From Clostridia bacterium (GTDB lineage Bacteria > Bacillota > Clostridia > UMGS1810), in assembly GCA_016293435.1 (NCBI GenBank), contig JAEDEG010000013.1, positions 1 to 38,896 of the forward strand: a DNA stretch of 38,896 bases. The letters are read 5' to 3'. Numbering within the stretch: position 1 is the first letter of the stretch; every line of letters starts with the position of its first letter. Below, piece after piece: positions 13,554 to 23,056 of this stretch. The position numbers were made by a program, and so were the translations under genes. The notes beneath the pieces were generated by a model. The model saw only the letters and a program-made list of their open reading frames with translations, had not been told where the DNA came from and did no database searches.

Positions 13554-14753
13554 TTAGTTAGTATAATTATCAAAATAACCTTGTACAAGAACAACCGGTG
13601 TGCCTTTGTCTCCCGAACCGCTGGTGAGATCACAAAGGGAACCTATAAGATCGGTAAGCTGACGTGGAGTTGTACCCTGAGAAGCCATATTTCCCACAAG
13701 GTTGTCCCCTTTTGCCTTGATGCTTTTTGAAATAGCTTTTTTGAGTTCGTCTCCGGACAAATCCTTGAAATCATTGTCAGCAAGATACTTTAGTTTTAAT
13801 TCATTTGGCGTACCGATGAGCCCATCAGTATATGCAGGAGAAACAATTGGATCTGCAAGCTCCCATATTTTGCCTTGTGGATCTTTGAATGCACCGTCAC
13901 CGTATACCATAACTTCAACATGCTTACCGGTAGCATCGCAAATTTTCTTTTGTATATCTAAAACAAGACCTTCGCATTCACGAGGGAAAAGCTTTATTGA
14001 ATCCTCGGTGGATTTATTTGAACCGAGAAGACCGTATTTATCATTATACCCACTTCCGTTTATAGAGGAGGTCATAATATCATCAAGTGAGCATACAATC
14101 TTTGCACCGCTGTTTAAAAGAATACGCTTGGTGCGAGCTCTTGTGTGAATATCGCAGTTTATAATACAGTCAGTATAATTCAAAATTTCCTTTGCCTGAT
14201 TTGCAAATACAAATTCAACCTCGGCACCACATTCGCGAACAAGGTTACCATAGTATTCAACATAATCGACACCTGTAAATTCATGTTTGTAATAGCCGAA
14301 AAGCTCACGATAACGTTCGAGCGAAAGAACATCGGAATACGGATTAACTCCAGACTCATCCAGCATATCATCTGTTATAAGCTTATTTCCTACCTCGTCA
14401 GAAGGATAGCTAAGCATAATGAAAACCTTTTTTGCTCCTTTTGCAATACCTCTGAGGCAGATTGCAAATCGATTACGGGAAAGAATGGGAAAAATAACAC
14501 CGACTGTACCTCCCCCGAGCTTTGACCTAACATCATCTGCAATATTATCTACCGATGCATAATTACCTTGGGCACGTGCTACAATTGATTCGGTAACAGA
14601 AATTACATCCCGATCACAAATTTGAAAGCCTTCATATTCTGCTGCCTCAAGGACGCTTGTTGTAACTATGGACGCAAGATCATCACCCTCGCGAATTATG
14701 GGACAGCGTATTCCTCTTGAAACTGTTCCTACTCTTCTTTCTTTGTTTGTCAT
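13554..14753 (-). CDS. Coenzyme F420-0:L-glutamate ligase-like protein (CofE family)
   Basis: The protein has 399 aa. The opening (GTVSRGIRCPIIREGDDL) and the region DVISVTESIVARAQG match the CofE/FbiB ligase fold, which adds glutamate to F420-0. Clostridia generally do not make F420, and relatives of this length are common in them with no proven substrate, so an unknown amide ligase activity is the safer reading. It is 17 nt upstream of guaA with a good promoter ahead of it; the two form one transcript. A link to purine or glutamate metabolism is possible from context only. Confidence 0.75.
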   Translation of the reverse strand: MTNKERRVGTVSRGIRCPIIREGDDLASIVTTSVLEAAEYEGFQICDRDVISVTESIVARAQGNYASVDNIADDVRSKLGGGTVGVIFPILSRNRFAICLRGIAKGAKKVFIMLSYPSDEVGNKLITDDMLDESGVNPYSDVLSLERYRELFGYYKHEFTGVDYVEYYGNLVRECGAEVEFVFANQAKEILNYTDCIINCDIHTRARTKRILLNSGAKIVCSLDDIMTSSINGSGYNDKYGLLGSNKSTEDSIKLFPRECEGLVLDIQKKICDATGKHVEVMVYGDGAFKDPQGKIWELADPIVSPAYTDGLIGTPNELKLKYLADNDFKDLSGDELKKAISKSIKAKGDNLVGNMASQGTTPRQLTDLIGSLCDLTSGSGDKGTPVVLVQGYFDNYTN

Positions 14754-14803
14754 ATTGATCCCTTCTATCTAAAAAATTTTAATTAACAACAAAACATATT
14801 TTA

Positions 14804-14832
14804 ATTATATCATGTTTTAATACAATATTCAA
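14804..14832 (-). promoter_or_regulatory. Promoter of the CofE-like gene and guaA
   Basis: TTGAAT (14827-14832), 17 bp, TATAAT (14804-14809) on the minus strand, about 50 bp before the start codon at 14753. I saw no purine riboswitch fold in the short leader. Confidence 0.7.
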
Positions 14833-14865
14833 CAAAAATTTCCTGTAAAAAATATATGTAATTTA

Positions 14866-15792
14866 TCAGTCAAACAGAGGTGTGGAAAAATATCGTTCGG
14901 CGGTGTCGGGCAAAACTGTAACTACTGTTTTGCCCGGGCCGAGTTTTCTTGCAAGCTTTATTGCGGCGGCAACATTTGTGCCACTGCTTATTCCGCACAT
15001 TATTCCCTCTTTTGAAGCAAGCAGCTTTGAAATTTCAATAGCTTCTTCATCCTTTATAATACAAATATCATCGTAAATATCAACATTTAGAATGGCAGGA
15101 ATAATTCCGTCGCCTATACCCATCTGAAGATGGGTACCTATTGACCCGCCCGAAAGTATTGCGGCATTTTCGGGTTCGACCGACCATATAGTAATATTCG
15201 GATTTTTTTCCTTCAAAGCTTCGCCTATACCGGTTATAGTTCCTCCTGTTCCTATTCCTGAACAAAAACCATGTATCGGTCCGTCAACCTGATTCAGGAT
15301 TTCAACACCTGTCTGAAATTTTTGTATAGCTGTATTTGCCGGATTTTCAAATTGTTGAGGCACAAACACATTAGAATCGTCTGCCTTCATTTGCATAGCG
15401 ATTCTAATGCACCGTTCAATACATTCACCAATATTACCGTCATCATGAACCAAAATCACCTCGGCGCCGTAATGCTTAACAAGCTTACGGCGTTCTTCAC
15501 TCACAGAATCCGGCATTATAATTTTGGTTTTGTAGCCACGAACTGCTCCGACGAGCGCAAGACCGATACCTTGATTGCCGCTGGTCGGCTCCACAATAAT
15601 TGTGTTTTTATTGATAATTCCCTTTTTCTCAGCGTCACAAATCATATTATACGCTGTTCGTGTTTTTATGGAACCGCCAACGTTCAGGCCCTCAAATTTA
15701 ACAAGAATCTGAGCACAGGCCGAATCTGTTAAATGTTGAAGTTTGATCATCGGAGTTTGGCCCAATGCTTCAAGAATATTGTTATATATCAT
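14866..15792 (-). CDS. cysK: Cysteine synthase (O-acetylserine sulfhydrylase family)
   Basis: The protein has 308 aa and belongs to the PLP fold type II enzymes that make cysteine from O-acetylserine and sulfide. The PLP lysine is K43 in GGSIKTR. The substrate loop reads TSGNQGIG at 70-77, where the textbook form is TSGNTG; the Gln variant is one I recall from other Firmicutes. The phosphate cradle GTGGT is at 181-185 and the PLP-ring Ser lies in GISSGTN. The next gene upstream ends 57 nt away. A cystathionine beta-synthase-like substrate cannot be excluded. Confidence 0.9.
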   Translation of the reverse strand: MIYNNILEALGQTPMIKLQHLTDSACAQILVKFEGLNVGGSIKTRTAYNMICDAEKKGIINKNTIIVEPTSGNQGIGLALVGAVRGYKTKIIMPDSVSEERRKLVKHYGAEVILVHDDGNIGECIERCIRIAMQMKADDSNVFVPQQFENPANTAIQKFQTGVEILNQVDGPIHGFCSGIGTGGTITGIGEALKEKNPNITIWSVEPENAAILSGGSIGTHLQMGIGDGIIPAILNVDIYDDICIIKDEEAIEISKLLASKEGIMCGISSGTNVAAAIKLARKLGPGKTVVTVLPDTAERYFSTPLFD

Positions 15793-15849
15793 TATTATAT
15801 CAGTCCTAACAAATATATATTTATTACCATAATTCTTTAATTTTTGAAT

Positions 15850-17643
15850 CTATTCAATTTTTTCAAAATCAGATGCCGGATGCTTACAGAGCGGGCAAAT
15901 ATAATCCGACGGCAATTCATCTCCCTCGTATATATATCCGCATATTTTGCATACATAGCCGTTTTTCTTTTCTGAGTCGGGCTTGGGTTTAACATTGCTG
16001 AAATAGTAATCATATGTCATTGTAGGTTTATCATTCATTACACGCGCTTCCGACACACTGCATATAAACATACCATGTGTATCAAGATCGATGTACTGCT
16101 GAACATCTAAAGACATAAAAGAATTTATATAACTGTCAAAAAACACAATGCCGTTATCCGATCTCAGAGTTTCGGTGTTTTCAAATTTGTCTGTATTACG
16201 ACCGCTTTTAAATCCGAATCTTTCGAAAATCGAAAACGGTGTATCTGTAGTCAGACAATTTACATTCATTTTCCCGGTCTGCTTTATCACATGATGAGAA
16301 TAGTTATTTTTGTTTATTGTTACAGCTATTTTATTTGGAGAGTTTGTAACCTGAGAAATACTGTTTACAATCAATCCATTATCTCTTTTTCCGTCATTCG
16401 AAGTTACAACGTACAAGCCATATCCGATATTAAACAGTGCATCAAGATTGTTTTTATCTGCAGTATCATCCGACTGAGCGATATATTCACTGCAAAGTTC
16501 CTTTGCCATAGCATCAATCTGTTCAATATTATCCTTGGTGAGAGAAGATTTAATTGTTACACTATTATTAAGCCAAGTGATTTTTTTGCTCTTTTCAAAC
16601 ATTGATTTCATGATTTTGGCAGCAAGCGGTGCCCATGTTCCGTTTTCAATTAAACCAATCGTTCGATTTTGATAATTTCTTTCTGTAAGAGCATCAATAA
16701 ATTGTTTCATAAATGGGAAAATCTCAGAGTTATAGGTGGTTGTAGCAAGAATAAGTTTACCGTATCTGAAAGCGTCTTCAACAGCCTCTGCCATATCGCT
16801 TCTTGCCAAATCGCACAAGACAACCTTAGGGCAACCGTATTCTACCAGTTTATCCCGAAGCTCAACTGCAGCCTTTTTGGTATTACCATATACAGATGTG
16901 TATGCAATCATTATACCGTCTGATTCTACCCTATAGGATGACCATATATCATATAAATTCAGGTAATATCCAAGATTTTCTTTAAGTATCGGACCGTGAA
17001 GTGGGCAAATAATTCGGATATCCAATTTGGCAGCTTTTTTGAGGAGAGCCTGAACTTGACTTCCGTATTTGCCAACTATGCCAAAATAATACCTGCGTGC
17101 CTCACATGCCCAGTCTTCTTCGGCATCTAATGCACCAAACTTTCCAAAGCCATCGGCTGAGAACAATATCTTATCTTTACTATCATAAGTCACGGTTACT
17201 TCCGGCCAGTGAACCATCGGAGCAAAAACAAAAGTCAGCTCATGACTCCCGAGATTCAAGGTGGATTCATTTTCTATAACATGCTTATTTTGAACATTGA
17301 GCCCGGGGAAAAATGCATCAATCATATTAAATGTCTTCGTATTGGCCACAATTGTGGTATCAGGATATATATTCATAAAATTGGATATATTGGCCGAATG
17401 GTCAGGCTCCATATGCTGGACAATCAGATAATCAGGCTTTCTGTTTCCTATTACTTCTTGTATATTATCAAGCCACTGATGAGTAAATTTTGCATCAACA
17501 GTATCGAAAACGGCAATTTTATCATCAACAACTATATACGAATTATATGCCATTCCGTTTGGAACAACATATTGTCCTTCAAACAAATCAATTTTTTTGT
17601 CGTTTACTCCTACATAGTACACATCATTGGTTACTTTGGTCAT
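15850..17643 (-). CDS. Flavodiiron protein with fused flavin reductase and rubredoxin domains
   Basis: The protein has 597 aa and four domains. Residues 1 to about 248 are a metallo-beta-lactamase-like diiron domain with H77-x-E79-x-D81-H82 in QHMEPDHS and later HWPE and PLHGP. Residues about 250-395 are a flavodoxin (YTSVYGNTKKAA). About 405-555 is a flavin reductase-like domain. Residues 560-597 are a rubredoxin with CKICGY and CPLCKHP. Such proteins reduce O2 to water, or NO, in anaerobes; fusing the electron carriers makes the chain nearly self-contained. GGAGG precedes the ATG and a promoter lies upstream. Confidence 0.93.
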   Translation of the reverse strand: MTKVTNDVYYVGVNDKKIDLFEGQYVVPNGMAYNSYIVVDDKIAVFDTVDAKFTHQWLDNIQEVIGNRKPDYLIVQHMEPDHSANISNFMNIYPDTTIVANTKTFNMIDAFFPGLNVQNKHVIENESTLNLGSHELTFVFAPMVHWPEVTVTYDSKDKILFSADGFGKFGALDAEEDWACEARRYYFGIVGKYGSQVQALLKKAAKLDIRIICPLHGPILKENLGYYLNLYDIWSSYRVESDGIMIAYTSVYGNTKKAAVELRDKLVEYGCPKVVLCDLARSDMAEAVEDAFRYGKLILATTTYNSEIFPFMKQFIDALTERNYQNRTIGLIENGTWAPLAAKIMKSMFEKSKKITWLNNSVTIKSSLTKDNIEQIDAMAKELCSEYIAQSDDTADKNNLDALFNIGYGLYVVTSNDGKRDNGLIVNSISQVTNSPNKIAVTINKNNYSHHVIKQTGKMNVNCLTTDTPFSIFERFGFKSGRNTDKFENTETLRSDNGIVFFDSYINSFMSLDVQQYIDLDTHGMFICSVSEARVMNDKPTMTYDYYFSNVKPKPDSEKKNGYVCKICGYIYEGDELPSDYICPLCKHPASDFEKIE

Positions 17644-17695
17644 ATCTATTCCTCCGTCATTATAATATTATTTATAGAATTATCTTTTTTGCTAA

Positions 17696-17725
17696 ATTAT
17701 ATTAACAAAATAAAAATCTGTGCAA
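17696..17725 (-). promoter_or_regulatory. Promoter of the flavodiiron protein gene
   Basis: TTGCAC (17720-17725), 18 bp, TATAAT (17696-17701) on the minus strand, abutting the stop codon of the preceding EamA gene. The start would be about 50 nt before the ATG at 17643. Confidence 0.6.
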
Positions 17726-17726
17726 T

Positions 17727-18656
17727 TTATTTTTTCGGATATGCATTTTTATTGTAATTTAGCATTATTATCCCGCTGCAAATGAGAATCATCGTTATTA
17801 CAAGATTAATCGATGACACCTTTGAAGATTCCGGCAGCATAAGCTGTGAAAGCAAGACGCCGAAAACAGGAATCATAAAGCTGTAAATGGTCACCCTTGA
17901 AACAGGATTATATTTCAAAAGAATACCCCACAGGGTATATGCAATTGCAGATAAAAAAGCAAGATAAATAAGCACCGCGAATGCCAAAGCACTTTCAAGC
18001 TTAACTTTGCCTCCGAATATAAAGCCGATTACTACAAGTATAATCCCGCCGAGCATAAACTGATATCCCGAAAGAATCACTGTATCTTCATTGGCAGAAT
18101 AACGTTTTATGAGAGATGAAGAAATTGCTGCAGATACTACAGAAAGCAGCACAAACCCATCACCTATAAAATTCACATTAAGATTTAGGCCTTTGAGATT
18201 GATCACAACAATTCCGGCAAATCCGATTATACACGCTGCAATCTTTTTTGCAGAAAGCTTTTCTTGACGAAAAACCAAGCTTGAAACTAAAATAGCAATA
18301 AAAGCGTTTGCACCGCTGATAACTGTAGCTTTAACGCCGGATGTATATGCCAAACCGATATAAAATAATATGTATTGTACTATAGTTTGAAACAGACTTA
18401 GTTTAAAAACCATAAATAAATTTTCGGGTTTTGGATATACAATTTTTTTACGTATAACACAATATATTGCAGTTATAATAAAGCCTGCAAAGAAAAAACG
18501 AATGCCGGCAAAGAGGATTATCGAAGAAACATCCTTGTGAGGAATCATTAATTCGTAGCCGATTTTTATAAAAGGTGTAGCGCTACCCCACAGTGCACAG
18601 CAAATAATAGCACAAATTGCCACAAAAAGAGTATTGGTGTAAATTTTATTATTCAT
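17727..18656 (-). CDS. EamA/DMT superfamily transporter
   Basis: The protein has 309 aa with about ten hydrophobic segments arranged as two EamA repeats of five helices; the first opens with AICCALWGSATPFIKIGY and the second with a matching glycine-rich helix. It should be an inner-membrane carrier of the drug/metabolite superfamily. The substrate cannot be read from sequence; relatives export amino acids or other small metabolites. It lies 29 nt after the radical SAM gene and may share its transcript. A basic C-terminus (NKNAYPKK) is cytoplasmic by the positive-inside rule. Confidence 0.88.
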   Translation of the reverse strand: MNNKIYTNTLFVAICAIICCALWGSATPFIKIGYELMIPHKDVSSIILFAGIRFFFAGFIITAIYCVIRKKIVYPKPENLFMVFKLSLFQTIVQYILFYIGLAYTSGVKATVISGANAFIAILVSSLVFRQEKLSAKKIAACIIGFAGIVVINLKGLNLNVNFIGDGFVLLSVVSAAISSSLIKRYSANEDTVILSGYQFMLGGIILVVIGFIFGGKVKLESALAFAVLIYLAFLSAIAYTLWGILLKYNPVSRVTIYSFMIPVFGVLLSQLMLPESSKVSSINLVITMILICSGIIMLNYNKNAYPKK

Positions 18657-18685
18657 AAAACAAGCTCCTCTAAAAGTATAATATA

Positions 18686-20344
18686 TTAATGAAAATAATC
18701 TGTTACATTATATATGGTGTCATCACTATAATCAAACGCAAACACTCCATAGCTGAACTTTTCAAATCTGACATGCTTAATCACGTTTTTTGCCGGCACA
18801 TTATAATACTTAGGCATAGCTTGCTTTTTATACTCTTCATTTTTTAAAAAGGAGTACACATAATCAGAAAATTTAAAATTGGAGTCCCCCCTGCACCACG
18901 CAGGCATCCTCCCCGGATGAAGCGCTTTTATGTAATCAAATCTGAGCGCTTCTTCAAAATCATCTCCAAGCTTGAAACACTCGTAAACATTGTCAAAGAG
19001 TAATGCTTTTGAAATTGATTTACCAATAAGCCGAAATTTTCTAAAATAGTTGACAATATAGGCGAAAATTTCAAATCTGTTGTTATATTTGTCAAACAAA
19101 AAATCCAAAGTATTGGTAAAATCACCACTATTATATATCTTATCGAAAACAAAATCAATATCTTTCAAAAAAATAATTTCGTCATAAGACAGATATTTAT
19201 TGGAAATTATTTCATACGGCGGCATTTTTCGAAAAGCCATATTATGATCATCTGACTCACTTCTCATAGCAGAGCCTCTGAGCAGCTTAAGAAATCCAAC
19301 CTGCAACACATGAGGTCTGAGAGAAATTACATCATTAAATGATTTTGTGAAGCTTGTAAAATCCTCATAGGGCAGCCCGGCTATCAGATCAAGATGAATA
19401 TGAATATCGGTTTCATCAAGCAGCCTTGAAATATAGTAAAAAAGCTTATCAATGTCACACCGTCTGCTGATTGCAGACAATGTTTTTAAATTAGTAGTCT
19501 GAACACCTATTTCAAACTGTAATTTTTCGGCATCAATTTGCTTTAATACAGATATTGTATCATCATCCAAAAGTTCGCCGGTTATTTCCATGTGGAATTT
19601 TGTATTACCTTTCAACTCACCGATAAAACGCCAAATATCGTTTGCCCTTTTTTTGTTTGCATTAAATGTGCGGTCAACAAATTTAACAAGAGGAATGTTA
19701 CACTTATCAAAAAAATCAAGGTCTTTTTTGACGAGGTCGATATCCTTAAATCGAACTCTGCTGTTAACACCTGATAAACAATATTTGCATGAATAAGGAC
19801 ACCCTCTTGAGGATTCGTAATAAACAATTTTATCTTTGCAATCAGCTTCGGATTTATATGGAAAGGGAATCTGAGAAAAATCCGGCAAATCACCTATTGG
19901 TACATCTATAATTTTTTGACCAAGCCTATAGGTTATATTTTGACATGAAATAGGTTCATCTGATTGCAAAGAATTTATTAAGGCGGGGAAAACCAGCTCT
20001 CCTTCTCCCTTTATAATATAATCAATTTCTATGTTTTCGTTCATTAAGTCAACACTGTTGTAGGTTACCTCAGGACCGCCGAGTATGATTGTGATATTGG
20101 GTTCGGCTTTTTTAATATCTGAACACAACTCAAGTACAAGATTAATATTCCAGATATAACACGAAAATGCTATGACATCCGGTTTTCTTAGAAGTATGTC
20201 ACGTTCTATGGAGAAAATATTATCATTTATTGAAAACTCGCAAATCTCACTGTCACATATATTTTGTACAGTACAATTTAAATATCGAACAGCAAGGTTT
20301 GAATGAATATATTTTGTATTTATCGCAGTTATCAAAAGCTTCAT
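18686..20344 (-). CDS. B12-binding domain radical SAM protein (DUF4080 type)
   Basis: The protein has 552 aa. Residues 1-125 form a cobalamin-binding-like Rossmann domain (KLLITAINTKYIHSNLAVRY, ILGGPEVT, IKGEGE). The radical SAM core carries C182, C186 and C189 (RGCPYSCKYC) for the 4Fe-4S cluster. The C-terminal third corresponds to DUF4080. The B12 domain lacks the DxHxxG motif, as in the rest of this class. The family is common in clostridia and its substrate is unknown to me; methylation or another radical modification is expected. It begins 18 nt after the YtxC-like gene, implying a shared message. Confidence 0.9.
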   Translation of the reverse strand: MKLLITAINTKYIHSNLAVRYLNCTVQNICDSEICEFSINDNIFSIERDILLRKPDVIAFSCYIWNINLVLELCSDIKKAEPNITIILGGPEVTYNSVDLMNENIEIDYIIKGEGELVFPALINSLQSDEPISCQNITYRLGQKIIDVPIGDLPDFSQIPFPYKSEADCKDKIVYYESSRGCPYSCKYCLSGVNSRVRFKDIDLVKKDLDFFDKCNIPLVKFVDRTFNANKKRANDIWRFIGELKGNTKFHMEITGELLDDDTISVLKQIDAEKLQFEIGVQTTNLKTLSAISRRCDIDKLFYYISRLLDETDIHIHLDLIAGLPYEDFTSFTKSFNDVISLRPHVLQVGFLKLLRGSAMRSESDDHNMAFRKMPPYEIISNKYLSYDEIIFLKDIDFVFDKIYNSGDFTNTLDFLFDKYNNRFEIFAYIVNYFRKFRLIGKSISKALLFDNVYECFKLGDDFEEALRFDYIKALHPGRMPAWCRGDSNFKFSDYVYSFLKNEEYKKQAMPKYYNVPAKNVIKHVRFEKFSYGVFAFDYSDDTIYNVTDYFH

Positions 20345-20362
20345 ATTGTTCTCCGTTAAAGT

Positions 20363-20908
20363 CTATTTATCATAATGAAAATCAAAACTCGAATCGGACT
20401 GTATATTCGATTCAGAATGCTTATGCAATGTAAAATATGTTTGCAGAAGTCGCTTAAATGCCTCTTTTTGCTTGTTTTGCAAGTACTTTTCACAGCAGTA
20501 ATCTGCGGCAGAATATATTGTTAACATAATATATTTTATATTAAATAATATAAAGCTTTCAACATTCAATCTATGATTGGATATTAATATATTTTTTATT
20601 GTCTCACATACTCTACCTGTTGAAAAGTGTGTAAAAATTTCAACCAAAACCTTGCCGGCATCCAAAGCATCTATACATGGATAATCTTCATAAATTTTGG
20701 CAAGAACAGTCTCTTTTAAATAGAATTCAGCAATGCACATACATATTTCAGATGAAATAAAATCAACATTCTTATCCTCAACATTCAATACTGTTTCATA
20801 TCCAAAATAATTTTGAACGCTATCTGCAGCGTATATTCCTTCATCATTATCACTTAGCAAAAAATTATTATTTCCACTACAGTTACCTGTATAGAGAATA
20901 ATCTCCAT
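20363..20908 (-). CDS. ytxC: YtxC-like putative sporulation protein
   Basis: The protein has 181 aa from the ATG at 20908, with GGGGAGAG just upstream; the frame runs 51 bp further without support. The C-terminal half (LNVESFILFNIKYIML then KEAFKRLLQTYF) resembles the YtxC family, in which a conserved Ile/Leu-Phe-Arg/Asn-Leu-Lys stretch is followed by an acidic helix and a KLL motif. Bacillus YtxC is about 280 aa, so this version is shorter at the N-terminus. Its role is unknown, and membership suggests a spore former. I hold this by motif memory and am only moderately sure. Confidence 0.55.
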   Translation of the reverse strand: MEIILYTGNCSGNNNFLLSDNDEGIYAADSVQNYFGYETVLNVEDKNVDFISSEICMCIAEFYLKETVLAKIYEDYPCIDALDAGKVLVEIFTHFSTGRVCETIKNILISNHRLNVESFILFNIKYIMLTIYSAADYCCEKYLQNKQKEAFKRLLQTYFTLHKHSESNIQSDSSFDFHYDK

Positions 20909-20936
20909 TATACTCTCCCCTATATTCGTAATGCTA

Positions 20937-21647
20937 TTATATAATAACAAACGAACCAATATCCATTATCGGTTTATTCGCAAGAGAAAGTACGGTCACA
21001 TTATTTTCGCTGCAAAAATCGACAATTGCCTTAGAGTCCGGATGATATTCTATATTGCCGTTAACTGCAAGCTCTTTTTTTGAAAGCATAAACGATGCTC
21101 CGCCAAAAAAGCCGTAGTCAAATCCCGGCAACAATATGTTTCCATCTGAAATTTTTAAAACATTACATCCAAACTGTGTTAAAGCTTTGTAAATCCCTTT
21201 ATCGGAGGTGATATATGAATCATCACAAATTCGGCAAAGTGAACAGGAAGTATACCCTTGACTTACATGAATCATAATATGATTTGAAAGACACTCTTTT
21301 AGTTTTGTGTCTGTATATTTAAAGTTGTGAACCGCATACTTTTCTCCAACGTTAATATTGTATGCAATATCATCAGGATAGTTACTGGATAATAATGTAT
21401 TTCCTTTTAATAAAATGATATCAAATTCTGACAACACATTACAGTAATAATCATAACATTCGGGAGCAGAAATATAAATTTTATCATTTAGCTTTACAAG
21501 CTGCATATCAACATGTTTTTTTAAATTAGAATTAACGTTACGGTTTTCATACGAATATATTATATCTATATCCATCCTGTATAATGTATTTAATGATTCT
21601 TCATATATATCAGATGATACAATGACCGCCCGTTTGGATGTATTCAT
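20937..21647 (-). CDS. DUF6873-like protein (guanidine-modifying-enzyme fold)
   Basis: The protein has 236 aa. Segments such as GYTSCSLCRICDDSYITSD and LPGFDYGFFGGASF agree with my memory of DUF6873, a clostridial family predicted to have the fold of arginine deiminase-like enzymes. The glycine-rich GFFGGA and the Cys cluster near the middle would be expected near the active site. No function is established. It starts a probable operon with the YtxC-like, radical SAM and EamA genes (gaps of 18-29 nt). Around its promoter lie TAATCGGT and AAATCGGT repeats (21691-21708). Confidence 0.55.
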   Translation of the reverse strand: MNTSKRAVIVSSDIYEESLNTLYRMDIDIIYSYENRNVNSNLKKHVDMQLVKLNDKIYISAPECYDYYCNVLSEFDIILLKGNTLLSSNYPDDIAYNINVGEKYAVHNFKYTDTKLKECLSNHIMIHVSQGYTSCSLCRICDDSYITSDKGIYKALTQFGCNVLKISDGNILLPGFDYGFFGGASFMLSKKELAVNGNIEYHPDSKAIVDFCSENNVTVLSLANKPIMDIGSFVII

Positions 21648-21722
21648 AGTAACAATTTTACCTTTTTTTCATATAATATAGCAAAACAATTAATCGGTAT
21701 AAATCGGTTAATTGATTATATA

Positions 21723-21757
21723 GGGACTGATGGATTCAAAATGAATACATCAGTCCC
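21723..21757. terminator. Hairpin after the PLP-enzyme gene, T tract on the plus strand
   Basis: GGGACTGATG and CATCAGTCCC form a 10-bp perfect stem, extended by ATTCA/TGAAT. TTTTATTTTTT follows on the plus strand (21760-21770), while the minus strand, along which the neighbours are transcribed, has only TATATAATC. It probably terminates the long operon ending at 21774 despite the weak tail, and blocks plus-strand transcription entering that gene. Confidence 0.6.
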
Positions 21758-21773
21758 GGTTTTATTTTTTGTG

Positions 21774-23042
21774 TCAGCTTATTTTCAATACATTTTCTGC
21801 AGCAATCATAATTGCAAGTTTTGCGGTTTCAAAAGTTAATCCGCCCTGAAAATATGCGATATATGGCGGTCTAAGAGGTCCATCTGCGGAAATTTCTATA
21901 GATGAGCCCTGAACAAACGCACCGGCAGCCATTATAACCTTATTTTCATACCCCGGCATGTCCCACGGAGCGGGAGTTACATAGCTATCGATGGGAGAGC
22001 CTGCCTGAATACCTTTGCAAAATTCAATCAATTTTTCTTTAGAATTAAATTTTACAGAGGTTATTATATCAGCCCGGGCACAATTTGAAGCCGGATTAAC
22101 CTGATAGCCCAATTCTTCAAACATTGCCGAGCAAAATATACCGGCTTTCACGGCATTGCATACAACATGAGGTGCCATAAAAAAGCCTTGATACATTGTT
22201 CTGTTATTTCCAAGACTGGCTCCGCATTCACGACCAATGCCGGGACAAGTGAGTCGGTAGGATACAAGTTCAACGGCTTTTTTTGTTCCAACGATATATC
22301 CGCCACTCTGAGCAAGGCCACCGCCGGGATTTTTTATGAGAGAACCAACTATCAAATCTGCGCCCACACTGCATGGCTCTTTTTCTTCTACAAATTCACC
22401 GTAGCAGTTGTCTACAATGCATATAATATTTGAATTTATTTCTTTGACAAAGCTGATAATTTCACCAATCTGATTAACAGAATATGTGTCTCTCCAGTCG
22501 TATCCCTTTGAACGCTGGATAATCACCGCTTTAACCGTGCTGTCTAAAGCCTGACGTAATCCTTCAAAGTCAACTCGTGAATTAATCATATCTACCTGGC
22601 GGAATTTGACACCGAAATCCTTTAGAGAACCGGAAGACTCACCGCGTATTCCAATAACCTCTTCCAACGTATCATACGGTTTTCCGGTTGCGGCAACAAG
22701 AGTGTCTCCGGGGCGGAGTACACCATACAGACACGATGCAATTGCCATTGTTCCGTTGACAATATTATGACGGACAATAGCATCTTCTCCACCAAAAACA
22801 TCTGCATATATACGGTCGAGAGTGTCTCTGCCAACATCATCATATCCATATCCCGTTGTCATGCCAAGATGTGCCTCTGAAACACAATGATCTGAAAACG
22901 ATTTTAAAACTTTAAGCGAATTATAATTACATATCTCTTCAGCCTTTGAATAAGCAGATTGAGATTTTTGATCTGCGATTTTCGCAAGCTCTATGATCTT
23001 ATCGGAAATACCATATGAATTTTTTAAAAAAAGATCTATCAT
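21774..23042 (-). CDS. Methionine gamma-lyase family (aluminium resistance) PLP enzyme
   Basis: The protein has 422 aa of the PLP fold type I family named for aluminium resistance (YnbB type). The PLP lysine should be K237 in GSLIKNPGGG. Other marks are TTGYGYDD near the start, VNGTMAI, the ATGKPYDTLEEVIG loop and the C-terminal DGPLRPPY. Some homologs split C-S bonds of sulfur amino acids; many are untested. The gene is 14 nt after iorB and closes the operon. A 2-oxo acid from its reaction could feed the neighbouring ferredoxin oxidoreductase, though that is inference. Confidence 0.88.
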   Translation of the reverse strand: MIDLFLKNSYGISDKIIELAKIADQKSQSAYSKAEEICNYNSLKVLKSFSDHCVSEAHLGMTTGYGYDDVGRDTLDRIYADVFGGEDAIVRHNIVNGTMAIASCLYGVLRPGDTLVAATGKPYDTLEEVIGIRGESSGSLKDFGVKFRQVDMINSRVDFEGLRQALDSTVKAVIIQRSKGYDWRDTYSVNQIGEIISFVKEINSNIICIVDNCYGEFVEEKEPCSVGADLIVGSLIKNPGGGLAQSGGYIVGTKKAVELVSYRLTCPGIGRECGASLGNNRTMYQGFFMAPHVVCNAVKAGIFCSAMFEELGYQVNPASNCARADIITSVKFNSKEKLIEFCKGIQAGSPIDSYVTPAPWDMPGYENKVIMAAGAFVQGSSIEISADGPLRPPYIAYFQGGLTFETAKLAIMIAAENVLKIS

Positions 23043-23056
23043 ATCAATGTACCTTA

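Noticed and set aside
14754..14865. Purine riboswitch ahead of the CofE-like gene and guaA
   Set aside because: The leader is too short and I could find none of the conserved junction bases.
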